Shown: piece by piece, positions 22,159 to 35,559 of the stretch
Position numbering within the stretch: the stretch's first letter is position 1
Layout: each line of letters opens with the position of its first letter
From: Chloromonas sp. AAM2
Lineage: Eukaryota > Chlorophyta > Chlorophyceae > Chlamydomonadales > Chlamydomonadaceae
Direction: 5' to 3'
Length of the DNA: 38,112 nt
NCBI GenBank assembly: GCA_004335635.1
Contig: QAXH01003165.1
Span: forward strand, 47,925-86,036
Notes under the pieces: model-generated
Told to the model about the DNA's origin: nothing
Database searches by the model: none
What the model saw: only the letters and a program-made list of their open reading frames with translations
Translations under genes and position numbers: made by a program

Positions 22159-24152
22159 ATGTCGGCTACCTTGACCATCGCTCTTCTGCTGGCCTCGCTT
22201 CTAGGCAGCCACGCAGGACGTCAGGATACAGAGAACCCAGTCTCACAAGACTTTGAGCCGCCCAAGTGGTACCATGGCAACGACGGGCCTATCTTCCAGG
22301 TTCGAGAACGCCCAATCCGCGCCACGCGACGGTTGCGCCTCGGCAAGCGAGCATGCTGCCCGGCACGAGCTTCTGCGATGTTGTATTCATTGTCATTGAA
22401 TGCTTGCAGGTGGTCCAGACGCTTGATGATGCGGAGCTGCGCCGGTACGAAGCGAGTGAGCGATAGGGTTTGGCGCGCGTGAGCTGTGACGTGTTCTTGG
22501 CTGTCACTGGACCATCATGAGCACCATGGCAATGTTTGGCCAGCATCAGCAGTTCAATCGTTTGCAAGATTTTGTGTTGAGCCCGCTGCCTTGGCGATGT
22601 GAGACGAGTCGATGTGGCTGTTGTATGCAGCCAAGTGGGTGACCACCAACATTACGGGAGCCACGTTTGACGATGCCTACAAGCAAGCGACTCCGGTAAG
22701 AAGCTTTCGCTTAACACTACGGATGCGACGAGGTCTCTCCATCAAGCTGTGTTGTGATGGTTTGCGTGGCGCGTTTCGCGTTCACTGCAGAAGCTAGATG
22801 ATTACTGGAAGGGCAACAACCACCCAGGAGGGCAGCAACCGGGCGAGGGAGGCAGCAAGATTGACGACACAGTTCCCACGTTTGCGCTCATGTACCCCAC
22901 GGGCGCAGGCCGCGCAGTGCAGACCACCTTTACCTTCGAGTACTTCTTGCCTCATGAGCTGCACGTAGGTGCCCGGAAAATTATGACAGGACATTGGAGT
23001 GCCACGGTCTGACAACGAGCTAGTCAGCGTACAGCAACAATCTCTGTTTGATCAGATGCTTCAGCCTGCTAGTAGGCGCTCTTCAGTAGGCGCTGCAGTG
23101 CTTTGTTGCTTAACCACACGTTCGGTTGTATCTACTGTCTCTGAACAGGCGCTGCAATCCTTGTGACCACTGCCGTTCGTGAAATGATTGAGTACATGCT
23201 ATGTCTGATCAGATGCCGCAGTCTGCCAGCCGGGGCGCTGATCATTACTATCCACTGTTTTTGGACAGGCACTGCAATACTTCTGACCACTGTTCAATTT
23301 CTGTCAACGTGCAAACCGAAGTCTGTTACTTGCGCATGTGCCTGCTTGCACAGGCAACACCGCCACAGCCCGCCACCGCAGAATTGAACGTCCTGGATGT
23401 GCAGCCCCAGGACGTGTGGATCAAGGTCTTCGGAGGATATGCGGGAGAGAAGGAAGTGATGGACCAGGTGAGGCTGAACAGATGGCTGTATTCGCGTCAT
23501 AGTAATGTACGTGTCAAGACAAGTCTTTATGTGGTTGATAGCTAGAGGTCCTGGGCAGATGACTTTGACTTGGTTAAACAGCACATAGGTAGGCAGATGC
23601 GGGCGCCTGAAACTGCAAGAAGAGTTCCCATTCCTCTGCGTAGTTTGTAGACATCATGGCGTGGGTACAGTGGAGTATGTGCCATTCCGTCATGGCTCCC
23701 AGGCATTCGGATTCATGGAGCAGTTGAAGGCCCAGGGAGTGGACATTGACGAGTCATTCCTTGGCGTGGCCTTCTATGATGCGCCCACGCGCATCCTCAA
23801 CCGACACAACGAAGTCTGGATCTGGGCCAAGGTGCGTGTGTGTGGCAGACCATCGCACAGGCTTGAAAAGTAAACGGGGATTGTGACCTTGACGTACGTA
23901 GGATGCATTGCGATGCTGAGATCTGCAAAAGGCGCAATGCAGATCGCAGTATCGCTTTTGTTGTGTACCCGTGTGATTGCACATTGCAGCCTGTATATGC
24001 AACACAGGTTCGTGTATGTTGTGTTTAAAGATAATATCTCTTGAACACGCCTACGTATTGCCACACTGCAGCAAGCCCCATCTGCCAAGGTCGAGGCCGT
24101 GGCCAGGAGCTGGCTGCAGCGGCTCAAGGACCTGCTGACAGGCCACGCGTGA
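22159..24152 (+). CDS. SOUL haem-binding family protein with signal peptide, 249 aa, seven exons
   Basis: SOUL/HEBP proteins bind haem and other tetrapyrroles. Exons: 22159-22299, 22410-22455, 22631-22695, 22791-22964, 23354-23467, 23703-23831, 24072-24152 (750 bases, phases consistent). Residues 1-20 (MSATLTIALLLASLLGSHAG) form a typical cleavable signal peptide, so entry into the secretory pathway is likely. Family features are the block YEATKWVTTNITGATFDDAY, the strand VWIKVFGGYAGEKEV and the closing ILNRHNEVWIW. The exon 6 acceptor at 23703 was chosen because it keeps the phase and joins EVMDQ directly to AFGFMEQLK, as in relatives; earlier acceptors insert unrelated residues. The region around 130-150 (GGQQPGEGG) is a Gly/Gln-rich insertion. 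Intron 4 (22965-23353) contains a diverged internal duplication around CAGATGC and CAGGCRCTGCAAT. The ligand and exact compartment are unknown. Confidence 0.9.
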
Positions 24153-25692
24153 AGAGATACCTTCGACTCCTGATGACGGGCAGTGCCACGTGAGCAATCC
24201 AGGAGGCCGTTGGTGGGGCTTCTGAAGACGAACTACTTCTATTACTCGAGCCATCCAGGCGGCTTTGACTGAACAACAAGCTGTCTTTGTGCGCTGTGCA
24301 GACAAGTATGTGCTTGCATCATCAGCGTCTTGCTAGTTGAACGGTTGCCATGGCCAGCTATGAGCCGCACCGTGCAGTTTGTCGAGCCACTCACTTGACC
24401 GAAGGTAGCTGGTTATGCTAGTGCCTTACTTGCTTTCCTCACGCTTGCCGGATAGTTTCAGCAGCAGTACTACGTTTCACCTCAGTGACCTTCTCTGTTG
24501 CTCTTGCAAATTTGCGTTCGTTGATGTTGAGGCTGTGAGCAAGTTTTGCCGCTGCTCATACGTTTGTCCTTCGTCTCAGAAGCAGCTCTTCATCACTGTT
24601 GCCATCTCCCAGGCATTTCTATGATTTGAGCGGAAGATAATTGTGAGGATGACCTGGAGCAGTCGCCTGTGCGTGCACCAGGCTACTTCTGCGGCTATAA
24701 TGTACAGTTGCCCAGGATTGAAGGCGTAATGTTTGAACACTGTGCGAGACAGGCCGTTGTAACTGTCTAAAGTCACTGTGTGATGGTGCATGAGTAGAAG
24801 CATGCGGTTTTACACCTTGCATGGCTTTTCCGTCTAGCCTGATGCAGGGCCTGCAGTTCCCGTCATTCCTTGCCAGAGAAGAGAAAGTGCTTGTTTGAGG
24901 ACGCTAGGCACTTATGTAACGATGCACAACCACCAACGTTGAATGTGCGTGTGGAATGGGCCACTGCCCACCACACTATGCAGACAGCTGCTTGTAAGGA
25001 GCATTGAAGTTCGCTACATGTAGACTGTCTCAAGCATCCTTATGCAGACACATGATGTGGACTCTTGTGTGCATACTGCGTAAGATACAAACTGTTCGTT
25101 AAAAAAAGATGGCAGCGCACAGTATGAGCAGAAATCGCCACTTCCACTGACAGCCACGAACAGTCACCACATGCAGTCAAATTCAGTTGTTGTCCCAGAA
25201 CTGGGAAACGTCGACTTTCTGCAGACTGTGTGATTCAGCGACTGCAAGCAGCTGCAGTTTTGGTGTGGCTGGGCGCGAGTACGGCATGAAATTTCCTAGA
25301 ACGGTGGAGAGATGGTAGTTTGAGCTAGTGATTTCTCCACTAAGCGTGAAAGCGATAAGACGCCTACCGTTGCTGGACCAGGAAATTCAAATGTAAGCCA
25401 CACGCGCGGCCAATCTCCTCACCAAGCAAATTTCCTCACCACGCAATTGATGGATAGGAGTGCATGAGGCGCCATGGCAATGAACAGCGAGGCCGGGCAA
25501 GGGCCAGGGTAGGACAGGGCAAGGCGTGGACGTGCCTTGCTGGGCGGTTTTCGCAGCTTGGCCTGGCAGAAACAAGGACTTAAGCCTGCGACGATACGCG
25601 TGTGGATCATAATCCACGTCAAAGCACCACCAAACACCAAAGCCAGGTAAGCAACAGACTCCGGGGTCCGAGCGCGGCCACGCCAAATTGAA
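24153..25692. other. Intergenic region between the SOUL gene and the E2 gene
   Basis: It should contain the SOUL 3' UTR (TGTAA motifs at 24915 and 24993 are far from the stop) and the E2 promoter. I see no supported gene on either strand. The minus-strand frame over 25419-25955 lies opposite E2 exon 1. Confidence 0.55.
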
Positions 25693-28679
25693 ATGCCAGC
25701 TCGTTTGCCAATTTTCGCACTCAATCCCAAATGCGGCTTTCCTGACTTGGATGTGCAGGCTTCGCTTGATCTACTCCCGAACGCGTCGCAGATGGCCGCT
25801 GCCGGCTCCTCCATGTCCGTGTCCAAGGCTCTGGCCGCGAGGCGGCTGCAGCAGGACATGCGGGAGCTGGCAGTGGCACCCCCTCTGCCCATGAAAGGAA
25901 ATCTGGGCTGGGCTAACCGGTCGGGCATCGATGCCAAGCCGCAGGAGAATAACATATTCAGATGGGACGTAGAGGTAAGCGTCTACGCCCTCGCCGCCAG
26001 CCACCGCTTAGTGTCGTCACACACTACCAGTTTGCCTTGCCAAAAAAAAGAAGTTGGTCAGTTCTGGGACAATTTGATAGGTTCATATGATATAACATAA
26101 ACGAATGTTATCGGCATTTGGCCCGCATGAAGCAGTTCAAGATGCATCAAGCGAAGCTCATGACATTCACGTCAAAGCCGGGCCTTATGGCATTGTTTGG
26201 TAGCTCCTTGCTGCTCGAGAGGCAGCACGTAATAATGCTTGTGCCTCCGCTTGGCCGCAGATGATACCGTCTTCGGGGCCGTTGAAGGGCGAGAGCGTGC
26301 GCATGCAAATGCATTTCCCCGACAACTATCCGTCAAACCCCCCAAACGTGCGCCTACTGACGCCCATCAAGGATCACCCCAACGTGTTTGGACATTGGAT
26401 TTGCTTGGACATGTTGAAGGTCAGTTTGTGCACACTTATGGTTGACAGGCCTCTTCAAACAGTAATGTGATTTGGCGCATGATGTGTTGTGCCTTTCTGC
26501 CGATCACACGATCAGGTTGTGTTGCTTATGGCCGCACACTGGGAAAATGCCGCTTATGGTCGACAGGCCTTTCCAACGCATGGTTCGTGCCATGTCGTTC
26601 TCCACGACTAGCATTACATTTCGTGTGCATGTTGCGGAGCGCAAGCAGCCCGCAGCACAGTACTTGAAGCAAACGGGTTTCACCTGAGGGGAGGGAATCC
26701 AACCCGTCCAACCTACAAGTGAAGGGGATTGCGACACACTGGGATATTGATGGTGGTGGTCACCCCTGTGCTGGTGGTCACCCCTGTGCTGGTGGTCACC
26801 CCTCCACGACTAGCATTACATTTCGTGTGCATGTTGCGGAGCGCAAGCAGCCCGCAGCACAGTAATTGACGCAAACGGGTTTCACCTGAGGGGAGGGAAT
26901 CCCACCCGTCCAACCCACAAGTGAAGGGGATTGCGACACACTGGGATATTAATGGTGGTGGTCACCCCTGTGCTGGTGGTCACCCCTGTGCTGGTGGTCA
27001 CCCCTGTGCTGGTGGTCACCCCTGTGCTGGTAGTCACCCCTGTGCTCATGGGAGGTGAACCTGCTGCACAGAGGCACACCTGGTCTTTTGCCTGCACCAA
27101 CTTGCAGCACACAACTTCATAATCTAACACTTTCTGCTTTACCATGTGTAACAGACGTGACGACGGCTTTGCCAATCCTGCGTCATGAATGCACAGCCTC
27201 TAAATTGAGAGTAACACCGCATCCTGTGCTCTGAGCGCCTTGTGTAATTCTGTACTGCCCGCAGGACCCTGAGGCTTATGCCAAGCCGTACGAGGGCTGG
27301 AGCGCAGCATATCGAGTATCAGGCGTGCTGCTGCAGGTTGATTACAAGGAGGGAGGGGGTGCACATCAGGAAGCAGGTCCACGCAGATGATTGGATCTTA
27401 TACCGCAAAAACTCAGACTTTGCTGCAAAAATCAAGTCAATTGCTGCACGCATGTAAAACGGAAACCCACCGAGTCTGCAAGGGCTGGTGAGTCCCTTGT
27501 GGCGGGCACCTCACAGAGCACCTTCCTAAGCGGCCCGGTATCAAAAATGGCAATCAAATCAAATCATCAAAAGCGCACTCACATGATCAGCATTGTTTTG
27601 CCAAGCTTTTGTTGACATTGCCTTTGCCTTGGAGTTGCTGAGAACACCGTTGCATGCCCGACAAGGGCTCAAATGGCAGAGCCTAACAATGCGAGGCTAT
27701 GCACAGTATGTTGCACAGTACTGGCATCAGAGTCTCGTACGTTGCACAATCCTTGACCACAGTCTAGCGCAACTAGTATCGTTCTCTTACCGTCACATGC
27801 CATTGCGTGCTGCCTGCACTGCTCACACACCGTCGTCTGTTGCCTGCCTCGCCACAGTTGTACGGTTTCCTGCTTGTGGATGACTACGTGGAGCAAATGA
27901 CCTATGGCTACGGCAATGGCTACAAGGTCTCCAGAAGGAATGGCCGGATTGTCAATCAAACACGGAAAATTGGTGACTCGCCAGCAGCTGAAACCATGGC
28001 CCAGCCCAGCACCCTGGTACCTGCTCCATCCGGCAGCAGGCAGCGCAAAGTGGTGACGGCTGCGGCTGAGCCCTATTTGGATCGCTTGGATGATCACTTG
28101 CTGCGCAAGGTGCTGGAGTTGCTGAGCGCCAACGACCTGTTGCACTGTATGGACACAGCTCCGAACAGGTTGGCAAGAGTGGCCTTGGATGTGAAGCAGC
28201 GGGGCGACTTGGAGTGCTTCTATTCGCGGTCGACCTACACTGATGCAGGTGTGTGAGCGTCATTCCTTACGAAGCTCAGAGCCTTCCAAATGTGGTGTTC
28301 GAGAATTTAGGACGGTTGTAGGAGAAGAACACAAGCCCTCGTATTACCTGCAGTCCTCTGCTGCTAGTGTCCTCTGTCATAGCCTGCATGCAATTGTTCT
28401 TGCCCTGGCTGCAGTGTTGGGCTTTGGTGTGCATCGCGAGTGGCACCAGGGGCGGCGTGCAGGGCAACTGCGCGCTGTTGTGGTTCGTCTTGACTACCTG
28501 TCCCTTGATGCCTTTGTGGAGGCGGTCGTGCGGCGGTCTGCATGGAATGCGCCCATCGACGCTTTCCTGCCACTTGTGAGTGGGTTGGGCATATTTATGG
28601 ATTGCAGCGCAAAGTAAACAGCCAGCCTGCGTGTTATGTCTGTGTGCATATGCATGTGCGTCCGCGCGTGCGTCCGCGC

Positions 28680-28721
<42 letters not shown>

Positions 28722-30749
28722 CGTATATTACAGACCTTGTGTGTGAAGCTACCTGCGACGTTATCGTACATGGGGCGCGACGATGCTATCAATCTGGTGA
28801 GCATGCCAGCAAAACGCAGAAGCGCTTGTGTGTGCTTATCCAGAAGGTCTCGCGCAGCTGATGAAATCGCCGTCCCTTCGTTCGTGATTGTTGCGTGCAG
28901 TATCTCAATCCACAGCACGGCCAACGGGCCTTAAAAGCTTTGCCCAGCTGCGTGGCACATCTCATGAACAAGATGTCCCCACCGTCGGCCATCCGACTAA
29001 CAGCCGGCGATGTTGCGGTGCCCCCTCGCCAGCTTCTGACCGTCCTTTCCCAGGCGATGAACAGTCTTGTGGTTGAGATGGTGCGGCTGGACAAGGGAGA
29101 CGTGCCAACGCACATGTCGGATGCCGCGCTCAAGGGCTTCGCGCACCTGCACCACTTGTGAGTCGACTTCAACGCACAGTATTACAAGATTAACTACAAT
29201 ACAATCTGATCACGATCCTGGCATGGCTAGTGATTTCGCTCATCACTGGTCGTGCGCGATTGATGGAGATGCTGACATGGTTAGTGATATTGAATATCCA
29301 AATCTTGCTGTCGTGTTTCTGTGCGGTGGTCGTTGGCTAACGTACGGTTTACCTAATCTGCAATTCCGCGTACGATTCTGCAGGCTGCTGGCCGTCGCGC
29401 TATCCACGAGTGGTACATCGCTGGTGGCGGAGGCGCGGCGAGACGTGGCAGCCTTCATCAACGGGGGCAAGGGCGGCAAGGCGCGCCACAAGGAGGCCTG
29501 CCCGGATCTCGGGGTGCTGCTGGTGGAGCTGCTGCTCGTGCCAAAGGAGGTAAGCCAACACAATCAGACCAGCCACGTTGAGGAAAAGTAAGACAACTGA
29601 TCAGACGAGCACGCGCCACTCTCAATGATCTATGCGATTGGGAACTGCACAAACCCGGTCGCTTGTACAGCAGGCATGTGCTTGTATCTGCCTGTGCGCC
29701 GCATGCCGTTCAGTGACATTCTGCAATCCCTGGCGCTGTATGTTTCACCCACGCCTGTGTATGTTTCAGGCGTCAAGCCTCACGCCCTCATGAACTTGCC
29801 TTGGCCTTCCCACACGCAGGAGGCACCATGGGGCAGGTTCCTGCCTCCCTTCCTGCGGGAGCAGCTGGCACGCCAGGTCATGTGGGTGCTCAAGCCCAGC
29901 GCTGACACGACCACTTCGCGAACATCTGGCACACGCGCCGACCATGTTGCTATGCCTGGCTGCAACTGTGCTGGGTGCGTTGCTGTCAGGCAAAATGCGG
30001 CTGCTAGGACCCCTGTGCCACGGAGGGGTCAGGCTCAGCGCTGTGAGCAATCCTTTGACTTTGGCGTTGTGGCGGGGGAGGATCCAGCGGGCGACAGCTG
30101 GCATTCCTTTGAACGGATGCGCACGCAGTATGAGTCTGGCCTCACGGGTCTGCGTGTGGTTCAGCTGACGTGCTGGTTTGGGCTGGAGCTTGCACGCCCA
30201 CAGACAGCTGCTGGCATCATGCAAGAGCTGGAGCTTGTCAAGCGGAGTTACGACGAGTGCAGCGGCGCACCTAAGGCATGTGCGCTGGCAGCCTTCCATG
30301 CGCATGCGCGTGCAGTCATGGGACCGGGCAGCTGGGGCAAGGTGCTTGGCGGCCTGCGTGTAGCACTTCGCTGCGAAATGCCTACCGATGGCACGAGGCC
30401 CGACCCCCGTGGCCTGTGGGCTGCCACGCTGCGCCAGTCGGTGATCGACTCGTGGGTTGCTGGGTACCACGACAGCCCGAGGCCTTGGGGAAATGTAGAC
30501 CTCCGACAAGCTGTTCCATACCAGCCGCCACCAGCTGCCAAGCCCGCCGCACGCACAGACAATGATGGCTGGCGGGACGTAAAATCGCGCCGGCACCTGG
30601 AGCCCAAGTCGCAGGTGTCAAAGGGCGCGTGGAGCAACCTGTGTGCACCAGATCCCGAGCGTCTGGTAGCCGTTAAGCGCATCTTTGGAGTGCCCTTCGT
30701 GGATTGGGAGGGGGATGAAAAGCCAGTGATGGCCGTGTCCAATGTGTGA
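25693..30749 (+). CDS. E2 ubiquitin-conjugating domain fused to F-box-like and long C-terminal region, 805 aa, eight exons
   Basis: Exons: 25693-25974, 26261-26419, 27265-27336, 27858-28248, 28415-28575, 28901-29157, 29384-29549, 29820-30749 (2418 bases, phases consistent). The E2 fold covers about residues 44-180: ALAARRLQQDMREL, ENNIFRWDVE, FPDNYPSNPPNVR, then HPN (133-135) and the catalytic Cys142 in ICLDML, and EGWSAAYRVSGVLLQL. HPN to Cys is one residue shorter than in UBC4-type E2s. Residues about 244-282 (LDRLDDHLLRKVLELL and following) resemble an F-box, the Skp1-binding module of SCF E3 ligases. Residues 290-450 have a pattern (CFYSRSTYTDA, LDYLSLDAF, FLPLYLNPQHGQRAL) I associate with E2-like proteins of protists and fungi. 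The last exon has a Cys cluster (CNCAGC). Start: 25693 is the first ATG; 25792 is an alternative. Ubiquitin transfer and SCF binding are inferred. Confidence 0.85.
26600..27046. repeat. Tandem duplication of a 202-bp segment with 18-bp subrepeats, E2 intron 2
   Basis: A segment starting TCCACGACTAGCATTAC at 26601 recurs at 26803, 202 bases on, nearly identical. Each copy ends in 18-bp units (GTGCTGGTGGTCACCCCT), about three in the first and five in the second. Part of it is related to 6428-6490 in the ABC gene. It lies in the 845-base intron 26420-27264. Confidence 0.88.
28682..28720. repeat. (GT)n microsatellite
   Basis: About 19 GT units in E2 intron 5 (28576-28900), just upstream of a possible cassette exon. 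It should be polymorphic in length. Confidence 0.95.
28734..28796 (+). other. Possible 63-base cassette exon in the E2 gene
   Basis: The segment is bounded by attacag and gtgagc, is 63 bases long, open in the gene's frame and phase 0 at both ends; it would add 21 residues (TLCVKLPATLSYMGRDDAINL without its last residue is under twenty). Skipping it joins FLPL to YLNPQHG, the conserved arrangement as I know it, so it is left out of the main model. Confidence 0.3.
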
Positions 30750-33105
30750 AGCCCGTTCAGGCACAGTTGTTTTTTGTGGTTGTGGTGTGTTGGTTGTGGT
30801 AGATGGTCCGGGCTTGATGGTGCTTCCCACCTCTGGCATGTATACCGTGTTGGCTTTCTGCATGTGGTCTGTCCTTACCTTGCTTGAGACATGCTGTGCT
30901 CTTAGTAGAGCTGGAAGGCGACAAGAGCTATATGCACAGCAGGGCACAGCGCTTTGAGAGAATACCTATTATGCGACACCTTGACAGAATACGTCTGTCC
31001 CTTCCTATGAAGAAAAAGGGCGGGCGTGTTGGCTTGTGAATGTGCTGAATAATTTTGAAAACTCGATTAGCCTGCACAACGCTGATAGGCACACCCAGAG
31101 TGGGTACTGAACATGACAGCTGAGGCTGCAACAAATGGCGAAATGGTAACGTCTATCAACTGTGTCTATTCTTGTGGCATCATCAGCCTGCCAGGCGGCA
31201 GTTTGAGTTGCCGCGTGCTGTCTTATTCTTACAGCTTGTCTTATTTATTGTCTGGTCAAACCTGTTCAACGGAACAAGATGTAGTATGTTGCCTGTTTAA
31301 CCTTGTGCGATGACATAGAGTTGCTGCCAGCAAGAGTGCATGGCATGAGATGATTTGTGCAACGTTTTGCAATGCGTGATCAAGGAGAAATGCTTGTGCG
31401 GTTGTGGTGCTTGAGTTTTCCATAATAGCTGTACCAGCTAACAGTGCTAACATCCGGCTAGCAAAGTTAGTTTGTTACTAGTAAATGCAGGCTGCTGGGC
31501 AGACCTAACTGTGTTGGGGTGGGCAAGCGCGAAGCGAGCCATAACAAACCAAAGCCTGGTGGTGGGCAGGGTCGCTATGCGTACTGTGGGACCTACACCC
31601 AGAATCATTGACGCAACATGAGCTGGCATGTCAGTATATAGTAGTACGGGTCTTTTGTGGCAGGTATGGATTGTGTGTGGTTATGAGCATGTCTCAGGTG
31701 GGCTGCGAGAAACCCCTTGACTATGTGCCTTCTGCCCAGCGACCTCATGACGCGCTGTGGTGTAACCAAAACACATCGTGCTTTCAGTCCACTGACCACT
31801 CTGACCTTGTGACTCAATCACAGCGGGTCACATACACCGAGACGTACTTGTTGAATACGCATGTCGCTGTCTACGTTGTTGTGTACTCAATCCAACATCT
31901 CAACGCCAACTCTGTTAGGGCACGTTTTCTGTATGATTGAAGGACGCTGTAGTGTAACACACCGAATCTGCAACCTCCGTTTTGTCTGCGTCTATGTTTT
32001 TGTCAGCCGTGGCCAGTTGCAGATCTGATGGTGTGCTGCACGGTGCCGCAGAGCCTGGTCTGATGGAGTACCAGGCGAGCCTGAAGCCCTCACTCACAAC
32101 TAGCCCAGCCTGCCGAACGAGAAATGTGTCAAATACGCAGCCCTCTGGGCGCACTTTGGAAGGCACAAAACAGGGTGCGATCCCCATCCCTATCATGGTT
32201 TATCTCATAGCCACAAAGAAATACTTCTGTCAGAAGACAGTCGGTGTTGGTTGGGACATTGACTACATGCCCGAGGCGCTAATCTACCAGACGTGGTCCA
32301 GCCCTTGGCGCGTCTGACCCATGAAAACTCTGTTGAGGAGCCTCCTCAGCCGGCCATTGTCAACAGTGGATGCATCACCAGTCACCCTGATTTGACACAG
32401 TAACTGATAACATAAGTGGAGTTGGTGAGACAACTGCGCAATGCCAGTCCTCCCTGCTGAACTGACAGTGTGATCTGTGAAGCCCATCATGCTCTCAAGT
32501 AGCACATGGAAGCCCAGAGCATCTGGCCGGAGCACCATTGTTGTGGAGACTAAAGTGGCTCAGGAAATGCCAGCATTTGGTTGTGGGCGAGAAGTAAAAA
32601 ACCATTAGGAGGCTGGATGGCCTGCTCTGCATCTGCTCCATAGAACCTGGTTCAGAATCTCCATGTGGTATACGTGCCTCCCTCTACATTTCCATATTTG
32701 CCCCACAACGCCCCACAAGGTCACTCACGTGCAACCTCTGCCACTGTAGGTCATACCGGGCTGATGAATTCCCACGTTCTTCCGCATGCATGCTTTAATC
32801 CTTCAACAATCCTCAACGGTGACAGCTTGTGCCTTAAGTGTTGTGCACTTCGGATGCACCTGGCTAAATTTGACTTGAAATGTCACTGAGGCATGAGCCG
32901 TATGAACTCTGTGAAGCGAGAGTGCCCTGGTTGTCCCTTGAAGTTGCATCAGTGACAGCAACAGCGGGCTCTGAGCTGCAAGGCAAGGTCGAAGTACAAA
33001 GTCGGTTGCAGTGTCGGTTGACGGTTGAAGACTGTAGCACTTGGTTTGGCAGAGCGGCCTGGCCCTGTCCTTTCTGCCTGCGGTGAATCACATCTGTCCG
33101 GCACC
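30750..33105. other. Intergenic region between the E2 gene and RPS11
   Basis: About 2.4 kb without a supported gene. A pair of overlapping open frames on opposite strands at 31915-32317 has no recognisable domain. The segment 32344-32377 is a dispersed repeat also found after RPS11 (35526-35559). The RPS11 promoter must lie at the right end; I see no clear TATA box. Confidence 0.55.
32344..32377 (+). repeat. Dispersed repeat flanking RPS11, copy 1
   Basis: It matches 35526-35559 at 31 of 34 bases, with the shared core CAGTGGATGCATCA. Weaker similarity continues beyond (ATAACTG and CCTGCTCTGCAT occur downstream of both). The copies lie in the same orientation on either side of RPS11. Confidence 0.6.
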
Positions 33106-34849
<1,744 letters not shown>

Positions 34850-35034
34850 ACTCGTCCATGGTAGTCTCCGCCCGGGGGCAGGGCCCCTGGCAATCGCAGC
34901 AGCAGGCAGCAACCTACAGCCACACACCAGCATCTGGGGCAGGGTTCAGTCTTGGATCTGGCAGTGTTTACATGTCCTGATCGTGCATGCTTTGTGACGC
35001 TTGCATCACATGCCATGATAAACCTCTTGAGTGC

Positions 35035-35039
35035 TGTAA
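35035..35039 (+). promoter_or_regulatory. Candidate TGTAA poly(A) signal of RPS11
   Basis: TGTAA lies 186 bases after the stop codon, a common distance in green algae. It is a single pentamer, so the call rests on position. Confidence 0.4.
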
Positions 35040-35525
35040 GCTCTGTCCTTCTTAGTCCGACTCACCAGCATGGGACGGCACGACGTTGTCTGTTTGCTCC
35101 CCAACAGCGGATGGCAAGCAGTGCTGGTAGCCGACATGCACAGCGACTGGTAGCATAGCATGTGTGCATCCGCGTTCTGCACAAGCCAGCAAAGTGTGTT
35201 TGCCTCTTATGAGTGTAGCTGGCACACGCATGCACTGCACTGACCTTGATCTTGTCTGCATGCACATTGCATAGTCAAGGCAGCTTGGGGTGAGGAAGGC
35301 AAGGATGTATTCAAGGTGTGGGAGGTGCTGACCTTCATCAGGACAAAAAGTGACCAGTTTGCAGGAGAGCAGTGGCTGAGCAAACCTTTGGTTTTGACAG
35401 CGACTGCAGCAGGGTCATCTCCGCAGGTGATGGCTCACCAGCCTAGCAATGTCAGCCTCCTCCAGCCAGCGTGTCAGCCACGTTCAGGTTCAACAACTTG
35501 AAAAAAAAAAGACATCACATGAGCA

Positions 35526-35559
35526 CCTCAGCCAGCCATTGTTACCAGTGGATGCATCA
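35526..35559 (+). repeat. Dispersed repeat flanking RPS11, copy 2
   Basis: It matches 32344-32377 at 31 of 34 bases in the same orientation, about 3.2 kb apart. Confidence 0.6.

Noticed and set aside
23589..23702. Longer versions of SOUL exon 6 starting at 23589 or 23625
   Set aside because: They are in phase but insert residues where family members are continuous; 23703 gives the expected join.
25419..25955. 178-codon minus-strand open frame
   Set aside because: It overlaps E2 exon 1 in antisense and shows no family motif or splice structure.
29766..30596. 276-codon minus-strand open frame
   Set aside because: It is exactly opposite the last exon of the E2 gene, whose plus-strand reading fits the spliced model; it has no domain features of its own.
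29625..30749. 374-codon plus-strand frame as a separate gene
   Set aside because: Its first 65 codons are intron; from 29820 it is E2 exon 8, joined in phase to exon 7.
31915..32317. Overlapping open frames of 93 and 111 codons on opposite strands
   Set aside because: No recognisable domain, no clear splice partners and no neighbouring promoter or poly(A) signs.
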